Assembly: GCF_001056295.1 (NCBI RefSeq) | Contig: NZ_JVMD01000006.1 | Location: 232 to 64,231 of the forward strand | Length of the DNA stretch: 64,000 bases | Direction: 5' to 3' | Source: Corynebacterium halotolerans | GTDB taxonomy: Bacteria; Actinomycetota; Actinomycetes; Mycobacteriales; Mycobacteriaceae | Shown here: piece by piece, positions 34,859 through 43,496 of the stretch | How the letters are laid out: each line of letters opens with the position of its first letter | Numbering within the stretch: position 1 is the stretch's first letter | Translations under genes and position numbers: made by a program | Notes under the pieces: model-generated | The model's input: only the letters and a program-made list of their open reading frames with translations | The model's database searches: none | Told to the model about the DNA's origin: nothing

Positions 34859-34926
34859 CAGATGCGCCAGTTCCGTGCAGATGCTCCCGTTGCAACGGGA
34901 GCATCTGCACGGAACTGGCGCATCTG
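34859..34926. repeat. Perfect 68-bp palindrome
   Basis: The two 34-bp arms are exactly complementary with no loop; the centre is CCGTTGCAACGG and each end is CAGATGCGCCAG/CTGGCGCATCTG. It lies between the converging DUF5926 and LCP genes and may act as a bidirectional terminator. It is one of a family (228, 44478, 63541). Confidence 0.97.
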
Positions 34927-34945
34927 CGTGGTTGGACCCCGCCGG

Positions 34946-36628
34946 CTACTTCAGCCCGTCGAAGAACGCCGGCGCCGCGGATTCGTCCCACAGCAGGACG
35001 TTGCCCGAGCCGTCGGTGTCCATGGTCCCGGCGGTGGGCACGGTCTCGGACTCGGAGCCCATGGACATGCGCACCATCAGCCACGCGAGGTGCCACACGT
35101 GGTCGCCGGAATCGACGGTCAGCGCCTTCGCGCCGGTCGAGCCCAGGCGGTACCAGCGCCAGGGGTTGAGCCAGACGGCGGGGGACTTGACGCGCTTCAT
35201 CATCGCGCCCATGAATTCGCGCTGGCGGGCGACGCGGTCGAGGTCGCCCATGGCGGTGGCGCGGGTGCGGACGTACCCCAGGCCGGTGGCGCCGTCGAAT
35301 TTCTGGCAGCCCGCCTGGATGTCCAGGCCGGCCAGCGGATCCTGGATCGCCTCGGCGGGGCACATTTCGATGCCGCCCATCGCGTCGACGATGGACGCGA
35401 AGCCGCCGAAGCCGATCTCCATGTAGTGGTCGATGCGGATGCCGGTGTTCTGCTCGACGGTTTGGGCGAGCAGCGGGGCGCCGCCGAAGGAGTAGGCGGC
35501 GTTGATCTTGTCCTGGCCGTGGCCGGGGATGCTGACGTAGGAGTCGCGGGGGATGGACACCAGCCGCGCTTTCCCGAACAGGGGGAAGTGGGCGATCATG
35601 ATGGTGTCGGTGCGTTGCCCGAAGTCGCCGGCGCCGGTGGACAGGTTGGCGGCTTCCTCGTCGGTGAGGCCGGCGCGGGAGTCGGAGCCGACGAGCAGCC
35701 AGTTGGTGGCCATCGATCGGCCGGGGCGGTCGGTGCCGGAGGCGAAGGCGTCGACGCGGTTGAGGTTGAAGTCGACCCACATCGCGCCGGCGCCGATGAC
35801 CAGCAGCAGCACCAGCAGGAACGCCTTGATCCGGAAGCGGGGGAGCCTGCGGGGGCCGCGGTCGCGGCGGCCCCGGCGGAGCTTGTCGGCGAAGGGCAGT
35901 GCTTTGCGACGCCCGCCGTCCCGCCCATCGTCGTAGTCGCCCGGAGCGCCGTCGGCGTATCCGCGGTCGGGGTCATAGCCGCGCGGCGGGAAGCGGGGGT
36001 CGTCTTGGCCGCGGTAAAGAGGACGGTCGGAGGCACGGCCGTCCCCGCGGCGGTCGGAGGCGCGACGGTCGGCGCGGACCTCGTCGGGCCGTTGGAACAC
36101 GCGGGTTTCGTTGGCGCGGGGGCGAGCTCCGGCCGCGCCGGCTCCACGGGCGGCCGCGCCGGCCGCGCCCGCTCCCGCAGCTCCGGCGGCTCCGTCGGCT
36201 CCTGCGCCGGGGCGGCGCGGCCGCTGCCCGCGATCGGCGCCCGAACGATCGGCGCGTCCACGATCCGCGCCCGAACGATCCGCACCGGGGCGGGCGCCGC
36301 GCTCGCGCAGCCGCCGCAGCTTCTCCATGTCGGCGCGGGTCAGCCGCCCCTCGTCGGAACGGCCGCGGCGACCACGCTCATCGGCCTCGCGGGAAACGCG
36401 GCGATCCTGCGCCGGACGCGACGGGCGCTCCTGCCGGGATGCGCGGCTGGGGCGGGGCGAGCGGGCGTCGTCAAGCGAAGGTGAACCCGCGGACCCGCGC
36501 CGCGGCGCCTCGCGGCGGGGCTGCGCCGACCGCCGGTAAATCGGCCGGCCGTACCTGTCGCGCAGGGGCTTGCCGTCGCGGCCGCGGACGATTTCGCGGT
36601 CATCGCGGGGCTGGTCGCTTCCGTTCAT
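34946..36628 (-). CDS. LytR-CpsA-Psr (LCP) family cell-wall ligase
   Basis: This 560-residue membrane-anchored protein is of the LCP family, which transfers lipid-linked polymers, arabinogalactan in corynebacteria, to peptidoglycan. A long, Arg/Gly/Ala-rich cytoplasmic region (about 1-260) contains short repeats (GADRSGADRG). One membrane segment follows (FLLVLLLVIGAGAMWV, near 266-281). The extracellular LCP domain has NWLLVGSDSRAGLT, RTDTIMIAHFP, RLVSIPRDSYVSIPGHGQDKINAAY and GLGYVRTRATAMGDLDRVARQREFM, including the polyprenyl-phosphate-binding Arg/Asp residues. No C-terminal LytR_C domain is present. TATTGT eight bases before the ATG suggests leaderless transcription. Two repeat motifs lie inside. 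Confidence 0.9.
   Translation of the reverse strand: MNGSDQPRDDREIVRGRDGKPLRDRYGRPIYRRSAQPRREAPRRGSAGSPSLDDARSPRPSRASRQERPSRPAQDRRVSREADERGRRGRSDEGRLTRADMEKLRRLRERGARPGADRSGADRGRADRSGADRGQRPRRPGAGADGAAGAAGAGAAGAAARGAGAAGARPRANETRVFQRPDEVRADRRASDRRGDGRASDRPLYRGQDDPRFPPRGYDPDRGYADGAPGDYDDGRDGGRRKALPFADKLRRGRRDRGPRRLPRFRIKAFLLVLLLVIGAGAMWVDFNLNRVDAFASGTDRPGRSMATNWLLVGSDSRAGLTDEEAANLSTGAGDFGQRTDTIMIAHFPLFGKARLVSIPRDSYVSIPGHGQDKINAAYSFGGAPLLAQTVEQNTGIRIDHYMEIGFGGFASIVDAMGGIEMCPAEAIQDPLAGLDIQAGCQKFDGATGLGYVRTRATAMGDLDRVARQREFMGAMMKRVKSPAVWLNPWRWYRLGSTGAKALTVDSGDHVWHLAWLMVRMSMGSESETVPTAGTMDTDGSGNVLLWDESAAPAFFDGLK
36232..36291 (-). repeat. Four-copy 15-bp tandem repeat in the LCP gene
   Basis: Four units have consensus GATCSGCGCCCGAAC on the plus strand. 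They are in frame and encode the GADRG/RADRS repeats of the cytoplasmic region. Confidence 0.85.
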
Positions 36629-36754
36629 GGCTAAAGACAATAGGGCAGGCCGGGGATCGGCGTTAATGACGACGACGGCGCATCCTGCCGAATGGAGGCC
36701 CATCGCGCCGAACGGAGGCCCGATCGGCGGCGGTGGCGGGATTATTCTGGGGGC

Positions 36755-37582
36755 ATGTTCGCGAAACGCTCCGGCAACGGGTGGGAACGCCCGGCCGCGA
36801 AAGCCCCCGACGACACCCACGTCAAAACCCGCCCCGGCGCACCCGCCGGATTCTTCGCCCTGGAAGCCGCCGGCTTGCGCTGGTTGAAGGAACCCGAGGC
36901 CGACGGCGGCGCGCGCGTCGTCGACGTCCTCGAGGTGGGGCGCAACAAACTGGTGCTGCGGAAAATCGCGGCGGAGCGGGCGTCGGCGGGCAAGGCGCGG
37001 GCGTTCGGCGAGGCGCTGGCCCGCACCCACGACGCCGGGGCCGCCGGATTCGGCGCGGCGCCCGAGGGGTGGGAACGCGACGGCTGGTTCGGGCCCCTGG
37101 ACGATCCGCGGACCATGCGCCTGACCCCGCGCACCAGGTTCGGGGAGTTCTGGGCGCATGACCGCATCGCCCCCGCCGTCGCCGAATTGGGGCGGCGCCC
37201 GGGGACGTACGCGCCGTCGGAGCTGGCGGTGTTCGAGCGGCTGGTGGAAAAGCTCCTCGACGGCGAGTTCGACGACGACGAAGCCCCCGCCCGCGTCCAC
37301 GGCGACCTGTGGTGGGGAAACCTGATGTGGGACGCGGACGGCGCGGTGCTCATCGACCCGGCCGCCCACGGCGGGCACCGCGAAGAGGACCTGGCGATGC
37401 TCGGGATGTTCGGCGTGCCGCACCTCGACGAGATCATCCGCGGTTACGAATCCGTCCACCCGCTGCCCGGGCGCGAGTCGCGGGCGCCGCTGCACCGGCT
37501 GTACGCGGTGCTCATGCACGCGGTGCTCTTCGGCGGCGGATACGCGGGGCAGGCGCTGGAGATGGCGAAGCGGTACGCGTAG
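36755..37582 (+). CDS. Fructosamine kinase family protein
   Basis: This 275-residue protein is of the fructosamine/ketosamine-3-kinase family (aminoglycoside-phosphotransferase fold). It likely phosphorylates glycated amines or proteins as part of deglycation. The catalytic loop VHGDLWWGNLMWDADG and the metal-binding IDPAAHGGHREEDLAMLGMFG are clear, and the N-terminal half has RKIAAERASAGKARAFGEALARTHDAGA. TATTCT lies six bases before the ATG, consistent with a leaderless start. It is divergent from the LCP gene and 67 bp before a pyruvyl-transferase-like gene on the same strand. Confidence 0.88.
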   Translation: MFAKRSGNGWERPAAKAPDDTHVKTRPGAPAGFFALEAAGLRWLKEPEADGGARVVDVLEVGRNKLVLRKIAAERASAGKARAFGEALARTHDAGAAGFGAAPEGWERDGWFGPLDDPRTMRLTPRTRFGEFWAHDRIAPAVAELGRRPGTYAPSELAVFERLVEKLLDGEFDDDEAPARVHGDLWWGNLMWDADGAVLIDPAAHGGHREEDLAMLGMFGVPHLDEIIRGYESVHPLPGRESRAPLHRLYAVLMHAVLFGGGYAGQALEMAKRYA

Positions 37583-37649
37583 CGGGGCGGCGGAGCGGCG
37601 GCCGCGGATCGGCCGACGCGCGCCCGCCCCAGCCACGTAGCGTTGGGGC

Positions 37650-39101
37650 ATGAGCGCCCACGACGACGTCATTTACCTCGTCGCGCCGACGGGGCACCCG
37701 AATTTCGGCGACGAGTACATCGCCGCCGCCTGGCTGCGCACCCTCGCGCGCCGCCGACCCCGTGCGCGGGTGGTGCTGGATTGCCCGAATCCGGGGATGG
37801 TCGGCGTTCTGCACGCGAGCCTGCACCCGAATCTGACGGCGACGGACACGCTGTTCCGCCTGGCGGAGGCCGCCCGCGCCGGCATCCCCGACGACGGCGG
37901 CCATTGGCTCGAGGCCGCGCGCCGGGCGGAGGCGGCGGCGGTGAACCCGGACGTGCTCGACGACGTCGCCCCGCGCCTCGAACCGGGCCTTGACCTGCTG
38001 CATTCCGCGTCGACGATCCACGCCCTCGGCGGCGGGTGGGTCAACGACATATGGCCCGACAAGTCGGTGGTCCTCGCGGCGGCGTCGGCGGTGGCCGAGC
38101 GGTCCCGGGCGGCGGAGGGCGCCCGGGGCGCGGTGCGGTTGCTGGCCACGGGCATGGGGTTGGTCCCGGCGGGGCTTCACGACGAGACCATGCACCGCAT
38201 CTGGCCCCGTTTCGACTTGATCGACGTGCGCGACGCCGATTCCTTATACATTGCGCGTGCTGTCCTCGGCGGCGACGGGGCCACGCGCGTCACCTGCACC
38301 GGCGATGATGCGTGGACGGTGCTCGGTTCGGGGGATCTGGAGGACAACGGACTGGGCGACGGCCTCGGCACCTCCGCCGGCCTCGACGCGCTTGACGCCC
38401 TCGACGCTCTCCCGGGCATCGGCGACGGCCGCGTTCTGGGCATCGAGCTCGCGGAGGACGACGGCCCGGGCGCCGACGTGGTGTCCCGGCCCATCGTGCT
38501 GTGCCTGCAGGGCGATCTGCTGGCCGGCGAGGAGGATCCCGTCGGCGCGCTGGCCGATGCCGTCATCGCCGCACTGCGCGGTTGGGACGTCGATGGCCGG
38601 CCGGTGGCGGGGCGGGACCTTGCGGTGATCGAGGCGATCCCGGGCGCCGATGCGCACGTGTGGCGGGAGGTCGAGCGCCGCGCCCCGGATCTGGCGGAGG
38701 GGGCGCTGTTCGTGCGTTTCGCCGAGCTGTGGGATCGCGGCCTGCCCGCGCGCGCCGGGCAGCGATGGCTGACCACGCGCTTCCACCCGCATCTCATCGC
38801 GGCCGCGCGCGGGGCGTCGGGCGTCGCGCTCGACGTGCACGTGCGGGGCTATTACTCCGTCAAGCACGCGTCGGTGGCGGCCGCGGGCAGCGGTTGGCCG
38901 GTCGTTTCGCTTGACGACGTCGCCGGCGCCGAACCCGGCCCGGGCATTTCCCCGGAGTTGGTGGAGCGCAACCGCGAGGCGAAGGGGGAGACAGTCGAGG
39001 AGGCGTATCCCGTCAGCGCCGTGGTGGAGGGATTGACCACGGCGGCGGTGAAGGGGCGGCGCGCCGGACTCGGGATTCTGGGGCTCATGAGGCGCCTGTG
39101 A
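37650..39101 (+). CDS. Polysaccharide pyruvyl transferase family protein
   Basis: This 483-residue protein resembles the polysaccharide pyruvyl transferase family, which adds ketal pyruvate to sugars of wall polymers. The family-type start IYLVAPTGHPNFGDEYIAAAWLR, LGGGWVNDIWPDK, LLATGMGLVPAG, FDLIDVRDADSLYIA and TTRFHPHLIAAARGA are visible. An insertion around 245-270 is Asp/Ala/Leu-rich, and VVSLDDVAG near 423 carries a repeat motif. TAGCGT lies six bases before the ATG, indicating its own leaderless promoter. Neighbouring LCP and M23 genes suggest a cell-envelope role; the acceptor sugar is unknown. Confidence 0.8.
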   Translation: MSAHDDVIYLVAPTGHPNFGDEYIAAAWLRTLARRRPRARVVLDCPNPGMVGVLHASLHPNLTATDTLFRLAEAARAGIPDDGGHWLEAARRAEAAAVNPDVLDDVAPRLEPGLDLLHSASTIHALGGGWVNDIWPDKSVVLAAASAVAERSRAAEGARGAVRLLATGMGLVPAGLHDETMHRIWPRFDLIDVRDADSLYIARAVLGGDGATRVTCTGDDAWTVLGSGDLEDNGLGDGLGTSAGLDALDALDALPGIGDGRVLGIELAEDDGPGADVVSRPIVLCLQGDLLAGEEDPVGALADAVIAALRGWDVDGRPVAGRDLAVIEAIPGADAHVWREVERRAPDLAEGALFVRFAELWDRGLPARAGQRWLTTRFHPHLIAAARGASGVALDVHVRGYYSVKHASVAAAGSGWPVVSLDDVAGAEPGPGISPELVERNREAKGETVEEAYPVSAVVEGLTTAAVKGRRAGLGILGLMRRL

Positions 39102-39305
39102 CGCCCGTGGTGCATGTGGTCGATGCGGGTTTCGCGCGTCTCCGGTTCGTTATCGCGCCGTTATAAAAAGTCCCGGCGTAACGCCCATCCCCTCGGGGGG
39201 ATGTCACCGAGTGGTCACGAAACCGCGTTTTCGCCTGTCGCAGTTGCCTTTTGCGGCGAACGAATTTAGGCGGGGGTGATGGGATTTCACCAGTTCGGCC
39301 AAAAG

Positions 39306-39334
39306 TTGGACAACGTCTGCGGTCCTCCATAGTC
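39306..39334 (+). promoter_or_regulatory. Promoter of the M23 peptidase gene
   Basis: TTGGAC (39306-39311), a 17-bp spacer and CATAGT (39329-39334) make a near-consensus promoter. It gives a leader of about 70 nt. The 308-bp gap (39102-39409) is unusually AT-rich and holds no gene. Confidence 0.7.
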
Positions 39335-39409
39335 TGGTCACGACTTAATAACGGGGCGATCACGAACCGCCCATCACGAAATCCAGTCTTCGAATCAGAA
39401 AGCCGCCAC

Positions 39410-40018
39410 ATGGGTTACACCGGACGTCACCGCAAGAGCAGCCCCCTGAAGATCACCAAGCGCAACGTCGCGATGGTCGCCGCCTTCGCCGGCATCGCCA
39501 CCGCCGGCGGCGCCGCCAACGCTTCCGCCGCCAACGCCGCCCCGCTGCCGGGAATGCCGTCCATGATCCAGGACGCCATCGAGGGCGCCCTGCCGGGCAA
39601 CGCCGGCCAGGGCTCCGCGGCCGCCGTCGTGGACCGGGTCTTCCGCCCGGCCGACGGCACCAAGACCTCCGGCTACGGCCCGCGCTGGGGCACGATGCAC
39701 AACGGCATCGACATCGCCAACTCCGTGGGCACCCCGATCCACGCCGTCATGGCGGGCACCGTCATCGACTCCGGCCCGGCCTCCGGCTACGGCAACTGGA
39801 TCCGCATCCGCCACAACGACGGCTCCGTGTCCGTCTACGGCCACATGGAGACCCTCGCGGTCACCGTCGGCGAGGCGGTCTCCGCCGGCCAGTACATCGC
39901 CGGCATGGGCAACCGCGGCCACTCCACCGGCTCGCACCTGCACTTCGAGATCCACCCCGACGGCTCCACCCCGGTGGACCCGGAGCCGTGGTTCGCCAAG
40001 CACGGCATCCACTTCTAG
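39410..40018 (+). CDS. Secreted M23 family metallopeptidase
   Basis: This 202-residue secreted LytM-type peptidase acts on peptidoglycan cross-bridges, or is an activator. A basic N-terminus and a hydrophobic stretch (NVAMVAAFAGIATAGG) with Ala-rich ANAAPL form a signal peptide, cut near residue 44. The M23 zinc ligands are H97 and D101 (MHNGIDIA) and H178 in HLHFEIH. PVDPEPWFAKHG closes the domain. AGAAAG is a modest ribosome binding site. The strong upstream promoter and a terminator make it a single-gene unit. Confidence 0.92.
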   Translation: MGYTGRHRKSSPLKITKRNVAMVAAFAGIATAGGAANASAANAAPLPGMPSMIQDAIEGALPGNAGQGSAAAVVDRVFRPADGTKTSGYGPRWGTMHNGIDIANSVGTPIHAVMAGTVIDSGPASGYGNWIRIRHNDGSVSVYGHMETLAVTVGEAVSAGQYIAGMGNRGHSTGSHLHFEIHPDGSTPVDPEPWFAKHGIHF

Positions 40019-40106
40019 GATCCCCTTCCCGGGAATTCGTTGGCCCGCGGGTTTGTCCGGAACCCGCGGAATCCACCGGATCCCGTACGCGATAGACGCA
40101 CAACCG

Positions 40107-40139
40107 ACCCGGCCCCCGTCGTGATGGGGCCGGGTTTTC
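40107..40139 (+). terminator. Terminator after the M23 gene
   Basis: ACCCGGCCCC (40107-40116) and GGGGCCGGGT (40126-40135) form a 10-bp stem, followed by TTTT. Confidence 0.88.
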
Positions 40140-40173
40140 GCGTGCCCGGACCCCGATCGAACCGGCTACGCGA

Positions 40174-40977
40174 TCAGACCAGCGACTCCAGCCACGGCGC
40201 GGCCAACGGGTAGCCGACGAAGGCGACGGCGTCGATGAGGAAATGCGCGATGACCAGCGGCCACACCCGGCCGGTGCGCAGGTACCACGCGGCGAAGATG
40301 ACGCCCATCGCGATGTTGCCGAACCCCGCGCCCACGCCCTGGTACAAGTGGTAGGCGCCGCGCAGCAGCGACGATGCGGCGATGATGGCGGCGACGGTGC
40401 GCCGCGTGAGGCGGGCGTCGTCAAGCGCGGCCCCGCCCCACAGCTGCCGCAGGCGCGTGACCAGCCAGCCGACGACGACCAGTTCCTCGGCCACCGCGTT
40501 CGCCGCCGCCCAGCCGAGCAGCGGCGCGACGGTGAGGGCCGTGACGCCCATCGCCGCCGGATCCACCGGCCGGCCGAGCCCCGCGACGAGGCCGACGACG
40601 TATAACCCGAGGCCGGGCACGCCGATCAGCGCCGCCAGGCCCGCGCCCCACGCCCAATCGCCCGCGCGCATGCGGCCGGGCATGCCGCGGATGCCGTCGG
40701 CGCGCAGGAGGTACCAGGCGAGGGCACCCCACGCGAGCAGCCCGGCGATGCGGATCAGCTGCAGGGCGCCGTTGAGCCACGGGTCGTCGGCCAGCGCGTC
40801 GTTGAGCGACACCGGCTGGTCGCGCAGCGAGCCCTCGGCCAGCGCGCCGATGAGCCGCACGATCGCATTGAGCGCCGACGTGCCGAACGTCACCGCCAGC
40901 ACGACCAGAATTTCCGCCTTGATGCGCCGCGGGCCGGGGGCCGGGGGCCGGACGTTGCTTGGCGACGACGCCGTCAT
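40174..40977 (-). CDS. CPBP/Abi-type intramembrane protease-like protein
   Basis: This 267-residue membrane protein with about seven segments is of the CPBP (Rce1-like) family. [16 protein letters not shown] gives the glutamate pair, but the arginine usually found in EExxxRG is replaced, so the catalytic motif is incomplete. [11 protein letters not shown] and the late IAHFLIDAV provide the other conserved histidines. The N-terminus (SSPSNVRPP) and an internal GAALDDARL each hold a copy of the repeated DNA motif. The start overlaps the amidase stop (ATGA), so it is the second gene of that operon. Protease activity is doubtful. Confidence 0.78.
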   Translation of the reverse strand: MTASSPSNVRPPAPGPRRIKAEILVVLAVTFGTSALNAIVRLIGALAEGSLRDQPVSLNDALADDPWLNGALQLIRIAGLLAWGALAWYLLRADGIRGMPGRMRAGDWAWGAGLAALIGVPGLGLYVVGLVAGLGRPVDPAAMGVTALTVAPLLGWAAANAVAEELVVVGWLVTRLRQLWGGAALDDARLTRRTVAAIIAASSLLRGAYHLYQGVGAGFGNIAMGVIFAAWYLRTGRVWPLVIAHFLIDAVAFVGYPLAAPWLESLV

Positions 40978-42524
40978 CGCCGTCCGCCCGGGACGTCGCA
41001 GTCGCGCAGGAGTGCCGCGCCGCGCTCGGCGGCGTGGAGATCGGCCGCGGGGTCGACCAGGTCGGCGGCGATGTCCAACAGCATGGTTTCGTCGCAGCGT
41101 ACCGCGCCCACGTGCACCGACGCGCCCGCCCCGCCGAACGGCAGCGACAGGCCCGCCCAGCCCGTGAGATTCCACAGCGACAGCCATGGCGTCCATTCCG
41201 TCTGCGCGAGGAAATTGTCCGGCGGCGCCATCGCCGCGAAATGCCCGATCGGCGGCGGGTCGAAGGCCAGGGTCGGGGTGATCACGGCGTCGACGTCCCA
41301 GCGGGCGCGGATGGCGTCGCCCAGTTCCAGTCGCGTGCGTTGGTGCCCGGCGGCGGCGCCGTCGGAGACCTCCGCGCCGCGCTCGCGGACCCAGCGGACC
41401 ATGGGGGAGAAGTCGCCGTCGGGCAGTCGCGAGGCGAAGTAGGCCATGACCTCGGTGAACGTGTGGAAGATGTCCGGCCCCTCCGGCGGGTACGGCGGCA
41501 GCACCTCCACGACGTCGTGGCCGGCGTCGGACAGGCGATCCGCCGCGGCGAGGGCGGCATCGCGCCAATGGGCGGCGACCTCGACGTCGGCGTGGAACGG
41601 GCGGACCGTCACGCCGATGCGCAGGGGCCGGTCGTGCGGAGGTTTGGTGCGAAAAAGCTGGGTGGGCCGGGCCCGGTCGTGCGGAACCCAGTCGCGCGGA
41701 ACCCAGTCCTGCCGACCCCAGTCACGCGGAACCCAGCCGCGCGGGGGCAAATCGGCGAGGAGGCGGGCGTCGTCGAGCGAACGCGTGAGAAAACCCGGCG
41801 TGGCCAAGCGGCCGCCCCGGATGTCATGGGCCGGCTTCAGGCCGACCAGCCCGCACGCGGCGGCGGGCACGCGGATGGAACCGCCGCCGTCGGACCCCAG
41901 CGCGGCGGCCACCGCCCCCGACGCCACCGCGACCGCCGACCCGCCCGACGACCCGCCCGGCGTGCGCCCCGGCAACAGCGGATTGTCCGGCGCGGGGAGG
42001 TCGGTCGGCTCGGTGTAGGCCGTCGCGCCCATCTCGGAGGTCGCCGTCGTGGCCGGGATCGTCGCCCCGCGGGCCAGCAGGCGCGCAACCGGATCCGACG
42101 TGTGATCGGCCGTGCGGGACAGTCGCGAGGAGCCGAACGTGCAGGTCACGCCGTCGATCGTGTACAGGTCCTTCACCGCCACCGGCAGTCCGGTCAAGGA
42201 GCGGGAGAAGACGTGGGCGGCGGCGGGCCGAGCTGAGGCGGGTTGTGCGGTGACGGGGTGCGCGTGGGCGTCGTCAAGCGAAAAGGGGCCGGGAGCGCGC
42301 CCCTCCGCAAGGGGACCGCCGGCCCGCGTGCGGCGCACCGCGCGATCCACCGCCTCCGCCGTGGCCGACGCGAGCTCCGGCGTCAACGTGGCCACTCCCG
42401 TCGCCTCCGGCCGGCCGTCGAGGGCCCGCACCGCCGCCGCCGCGAGCTCGGCGGCCGACGCCTCACCCGACTCCACGGCGGCGACGATGCCGCCGGCGCC
42501 GGAAAAATCGGGATCGCGGGTCAT
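40974..42524 (-). CDS. Amidase, amidase-signature family
   Basis: This 516-residue hydrolase of the amidase-signature family has a Ser-Ser-Lys triad: K118 ([10 protein letters not shown]), S192 (PGGSSGGS) and S216 ([11 protein letters not shown]). It would hydrolyse a small amide; the substrate is unknown. Two variable inserts occur. One at about 75-105 includes [10 protein letters not shown] with a repeat motif. The other, around 262-282, reads [19 protein letters not shown], encoded by a four-copy 15-bp tandem repeat. TAGACT seven bases before the ATG shows leaderless transcription. It is divergent from pheA over only 36 bp. Confidence 0.88.
   Translation of the reverse strand: MTRDPDFSGAGGIVAAVESGEASAAELAAAAVRALDGRPEATGVATLTPELASATAEAVDRAVRRTRAGGPLAEGRAPGPFSLDDAHAHPVTAQPASARPAAAHVFSRSLTGLPVAVKDLYTIDGVTCTFGSSRLSRTADHTSDPVARLLARGATIPATTATSEMGATAYTEPTDLPAPDNPLLPGRTPGGSSGGSAVAVASGAVAAALGSDGGGSIRVPAAACGLVGLKPAHDIRGGRLATPGFLTRSLDDARLLADLPPRGWVPRDWGRQDWVPRDWVPHDRARPTQLFRTKPPHDRPLRIGVTVRPFHADVEVAAHWRDAALAAADRLSDAGHDVVEVLPPYPPEGPDIFHTFTEVMAYFASRLPDGDFSPMVRWVRERGAEVSDGAAAGHQRTRLELGDAIRARWDVDAVITPTLAFDPPPIGHFAAMAPPDNFLAQTEWTPWLSLWNLTGWAGLSLPFGGAGASVHVGAVRCDETMLLDIAADLVDPAADLHAAERGAALLRDCDVPGGRR
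41681..41740 (-). repeat. Four-copy 15-bp tandem repeat in the amidase gene
   Basis: Four units have plus-strand consensus GCGGAACCCAGTCGC. They are in frame with the amidase and encode repeated Trp-Val-Pro-Arg-Asp. Confidence 0.9.
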
Positions 42525-42560
42525 GGGCGAAAGTCTAACGGGCGACTTAGGCTGGTGGGC
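42525..42560. promoter_or_regulatory. 36-bp divergent leaderless promoter region
   Basis: TAGACT on the minus strand (42532-42537) and TAGGCT on the plus strand (42548-42553) each lie exactly seven bases before a start codon. Both promoters fit between the amidase and pheA ATGs, so each -35 region must overlap the other promoter or gene. Confidence 0.75.
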
Positions 42561-43496
42561 ATGACCACCGTGACCTATCTCGGCCCCGCCGGGTCATTCA
42601 CCGAGGCGGCCCTGCTGACGATGGCCCGCCGCGGCGAAATCGATCCCGCCGGACCCGATTCCGTCGACTCAGTGCCCGTCGACAGCCCCGGCGCGGCGCT
42701 GGCCGCCGTGCGCAGGGGAGAGGCCGACTTCGCGTGCGTGGCCATCGAAAACAGCGTCGACGGGCCGGTGACGCCCACGTTCGACGCCCTGACCATGGGG
42801 CCCGAACTGCAGATCTACCGCGAAACGGAGATCGGGGTGGAGTTCTCCATCTTCGTGCGGCCGGGGACGGACCCCGCGGCGGTGCGGACGTTCACCACCC
42901 ACCCCGTCGCATACCCGCAGGTCAAGCAGTGGGTCGATGCGAACCTGCCCGACGCCGACTTCCACTCGGCGACGTCGAACGCCGCCGCGGCGCACCTGGT
43001 CGCCGACGGGGTCCACGACGCATGCGCCGCACCCGCGCGCGCCGGGGAACTGCTCGAACTCGAGGCCATCGCCGAGGGCGTCGCCGACGTCCGCGGCGCC
43101 CGCACCCGATTCGTGCTGGTCGGACGGCCCGGCGTGCCCACCGCCCGCACCGGCGTCGACCGCACCAGCGTCTCGTTCACCCTGCGCAACGAGCCCGGCA
43201 CGCTGATGCGCTCCATGAACGAATTCGCCGTCCGCGACATCAACCTCACCCGCATCGAATCGAGGCCGACGCGCGAGTCGATGGGCGCGTACCGTTTCCA
43301 CATCGACGTCGCCGGCCACATCGACGACCCCACCGTCGCGTCGGCGCTGGCGGCGCTGCACCGGCGGGCCGCCGACCTGCGGTTCCTCGGGTCGTGGCCC
43401 GCGGCGCAGGGATCGGCGAACATCGACGCAGGGCCGCCCGACGTCGAGGACTCGCTGAATTGGGTGGCCGAACTGAAGGAAGGGAAGCGACGATGA
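42561..43496 (+). CDS. pheA: Prephenate dehydratase
   Basis: This 311-residue monofunctional enzyme converts prephenate to phenylpyruvate for phenylalanine synthesis. The catalytic domain has [45 protein letters not shown] and [11 protein letters not shown]-terminal ACT domain (about 203-280) with [20 protein letters not shown] and [12 protein letters not shown] should bind phenylalanine for feedback control. Leaderless transcription is indicated by TAGGCT. The stop overlaps the start of a phosphoglycerate-mutase-like gene (ATGA), an arrangement also seen in C. glutamicum. Confidence 0.95.
   Translation: MTTVTYLGPAGSFTEAALLTMARRGEIDPAGPDSVDSVPVDSPGAALAAVRRGEADFACVAIENSVDGPVTPTFDALTMGPELQIYRETEIGVEFSIFVRPGTDPAAVRTFTTHPVAYPQVKQWVDANLPDADFHSATSNAAAAHLVADGVHDACAAPARAGELLELEAIAEGVADVRGARTRFVLVGRPGVPTARTGVDRTSVSFTLRNEPGTLMRSMNEFAVRDINLTRIESRPTRESMGAYRFHIDVAGHIDDPTVASALAALHRRAADLRFLGSWPAAQGSANIDAGPPDVEDSLNWVAELKEGKRR

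Noticed and set aside
39335..39409. Riboswitch in the leader of the M23 peptidase gene
   Set aside because: The leader is only about 75 nt and no conserved riboswitch core was recognised.
41768..41777. Further copy of the repeated motif in the amidase gene
   Set aside because: GTCGTCGAGC differs at one position (A to G), so it was not counted, although it also encodes SLDDA. Other one-mismatch sites near 8110 and 38390 were likewise excluded.
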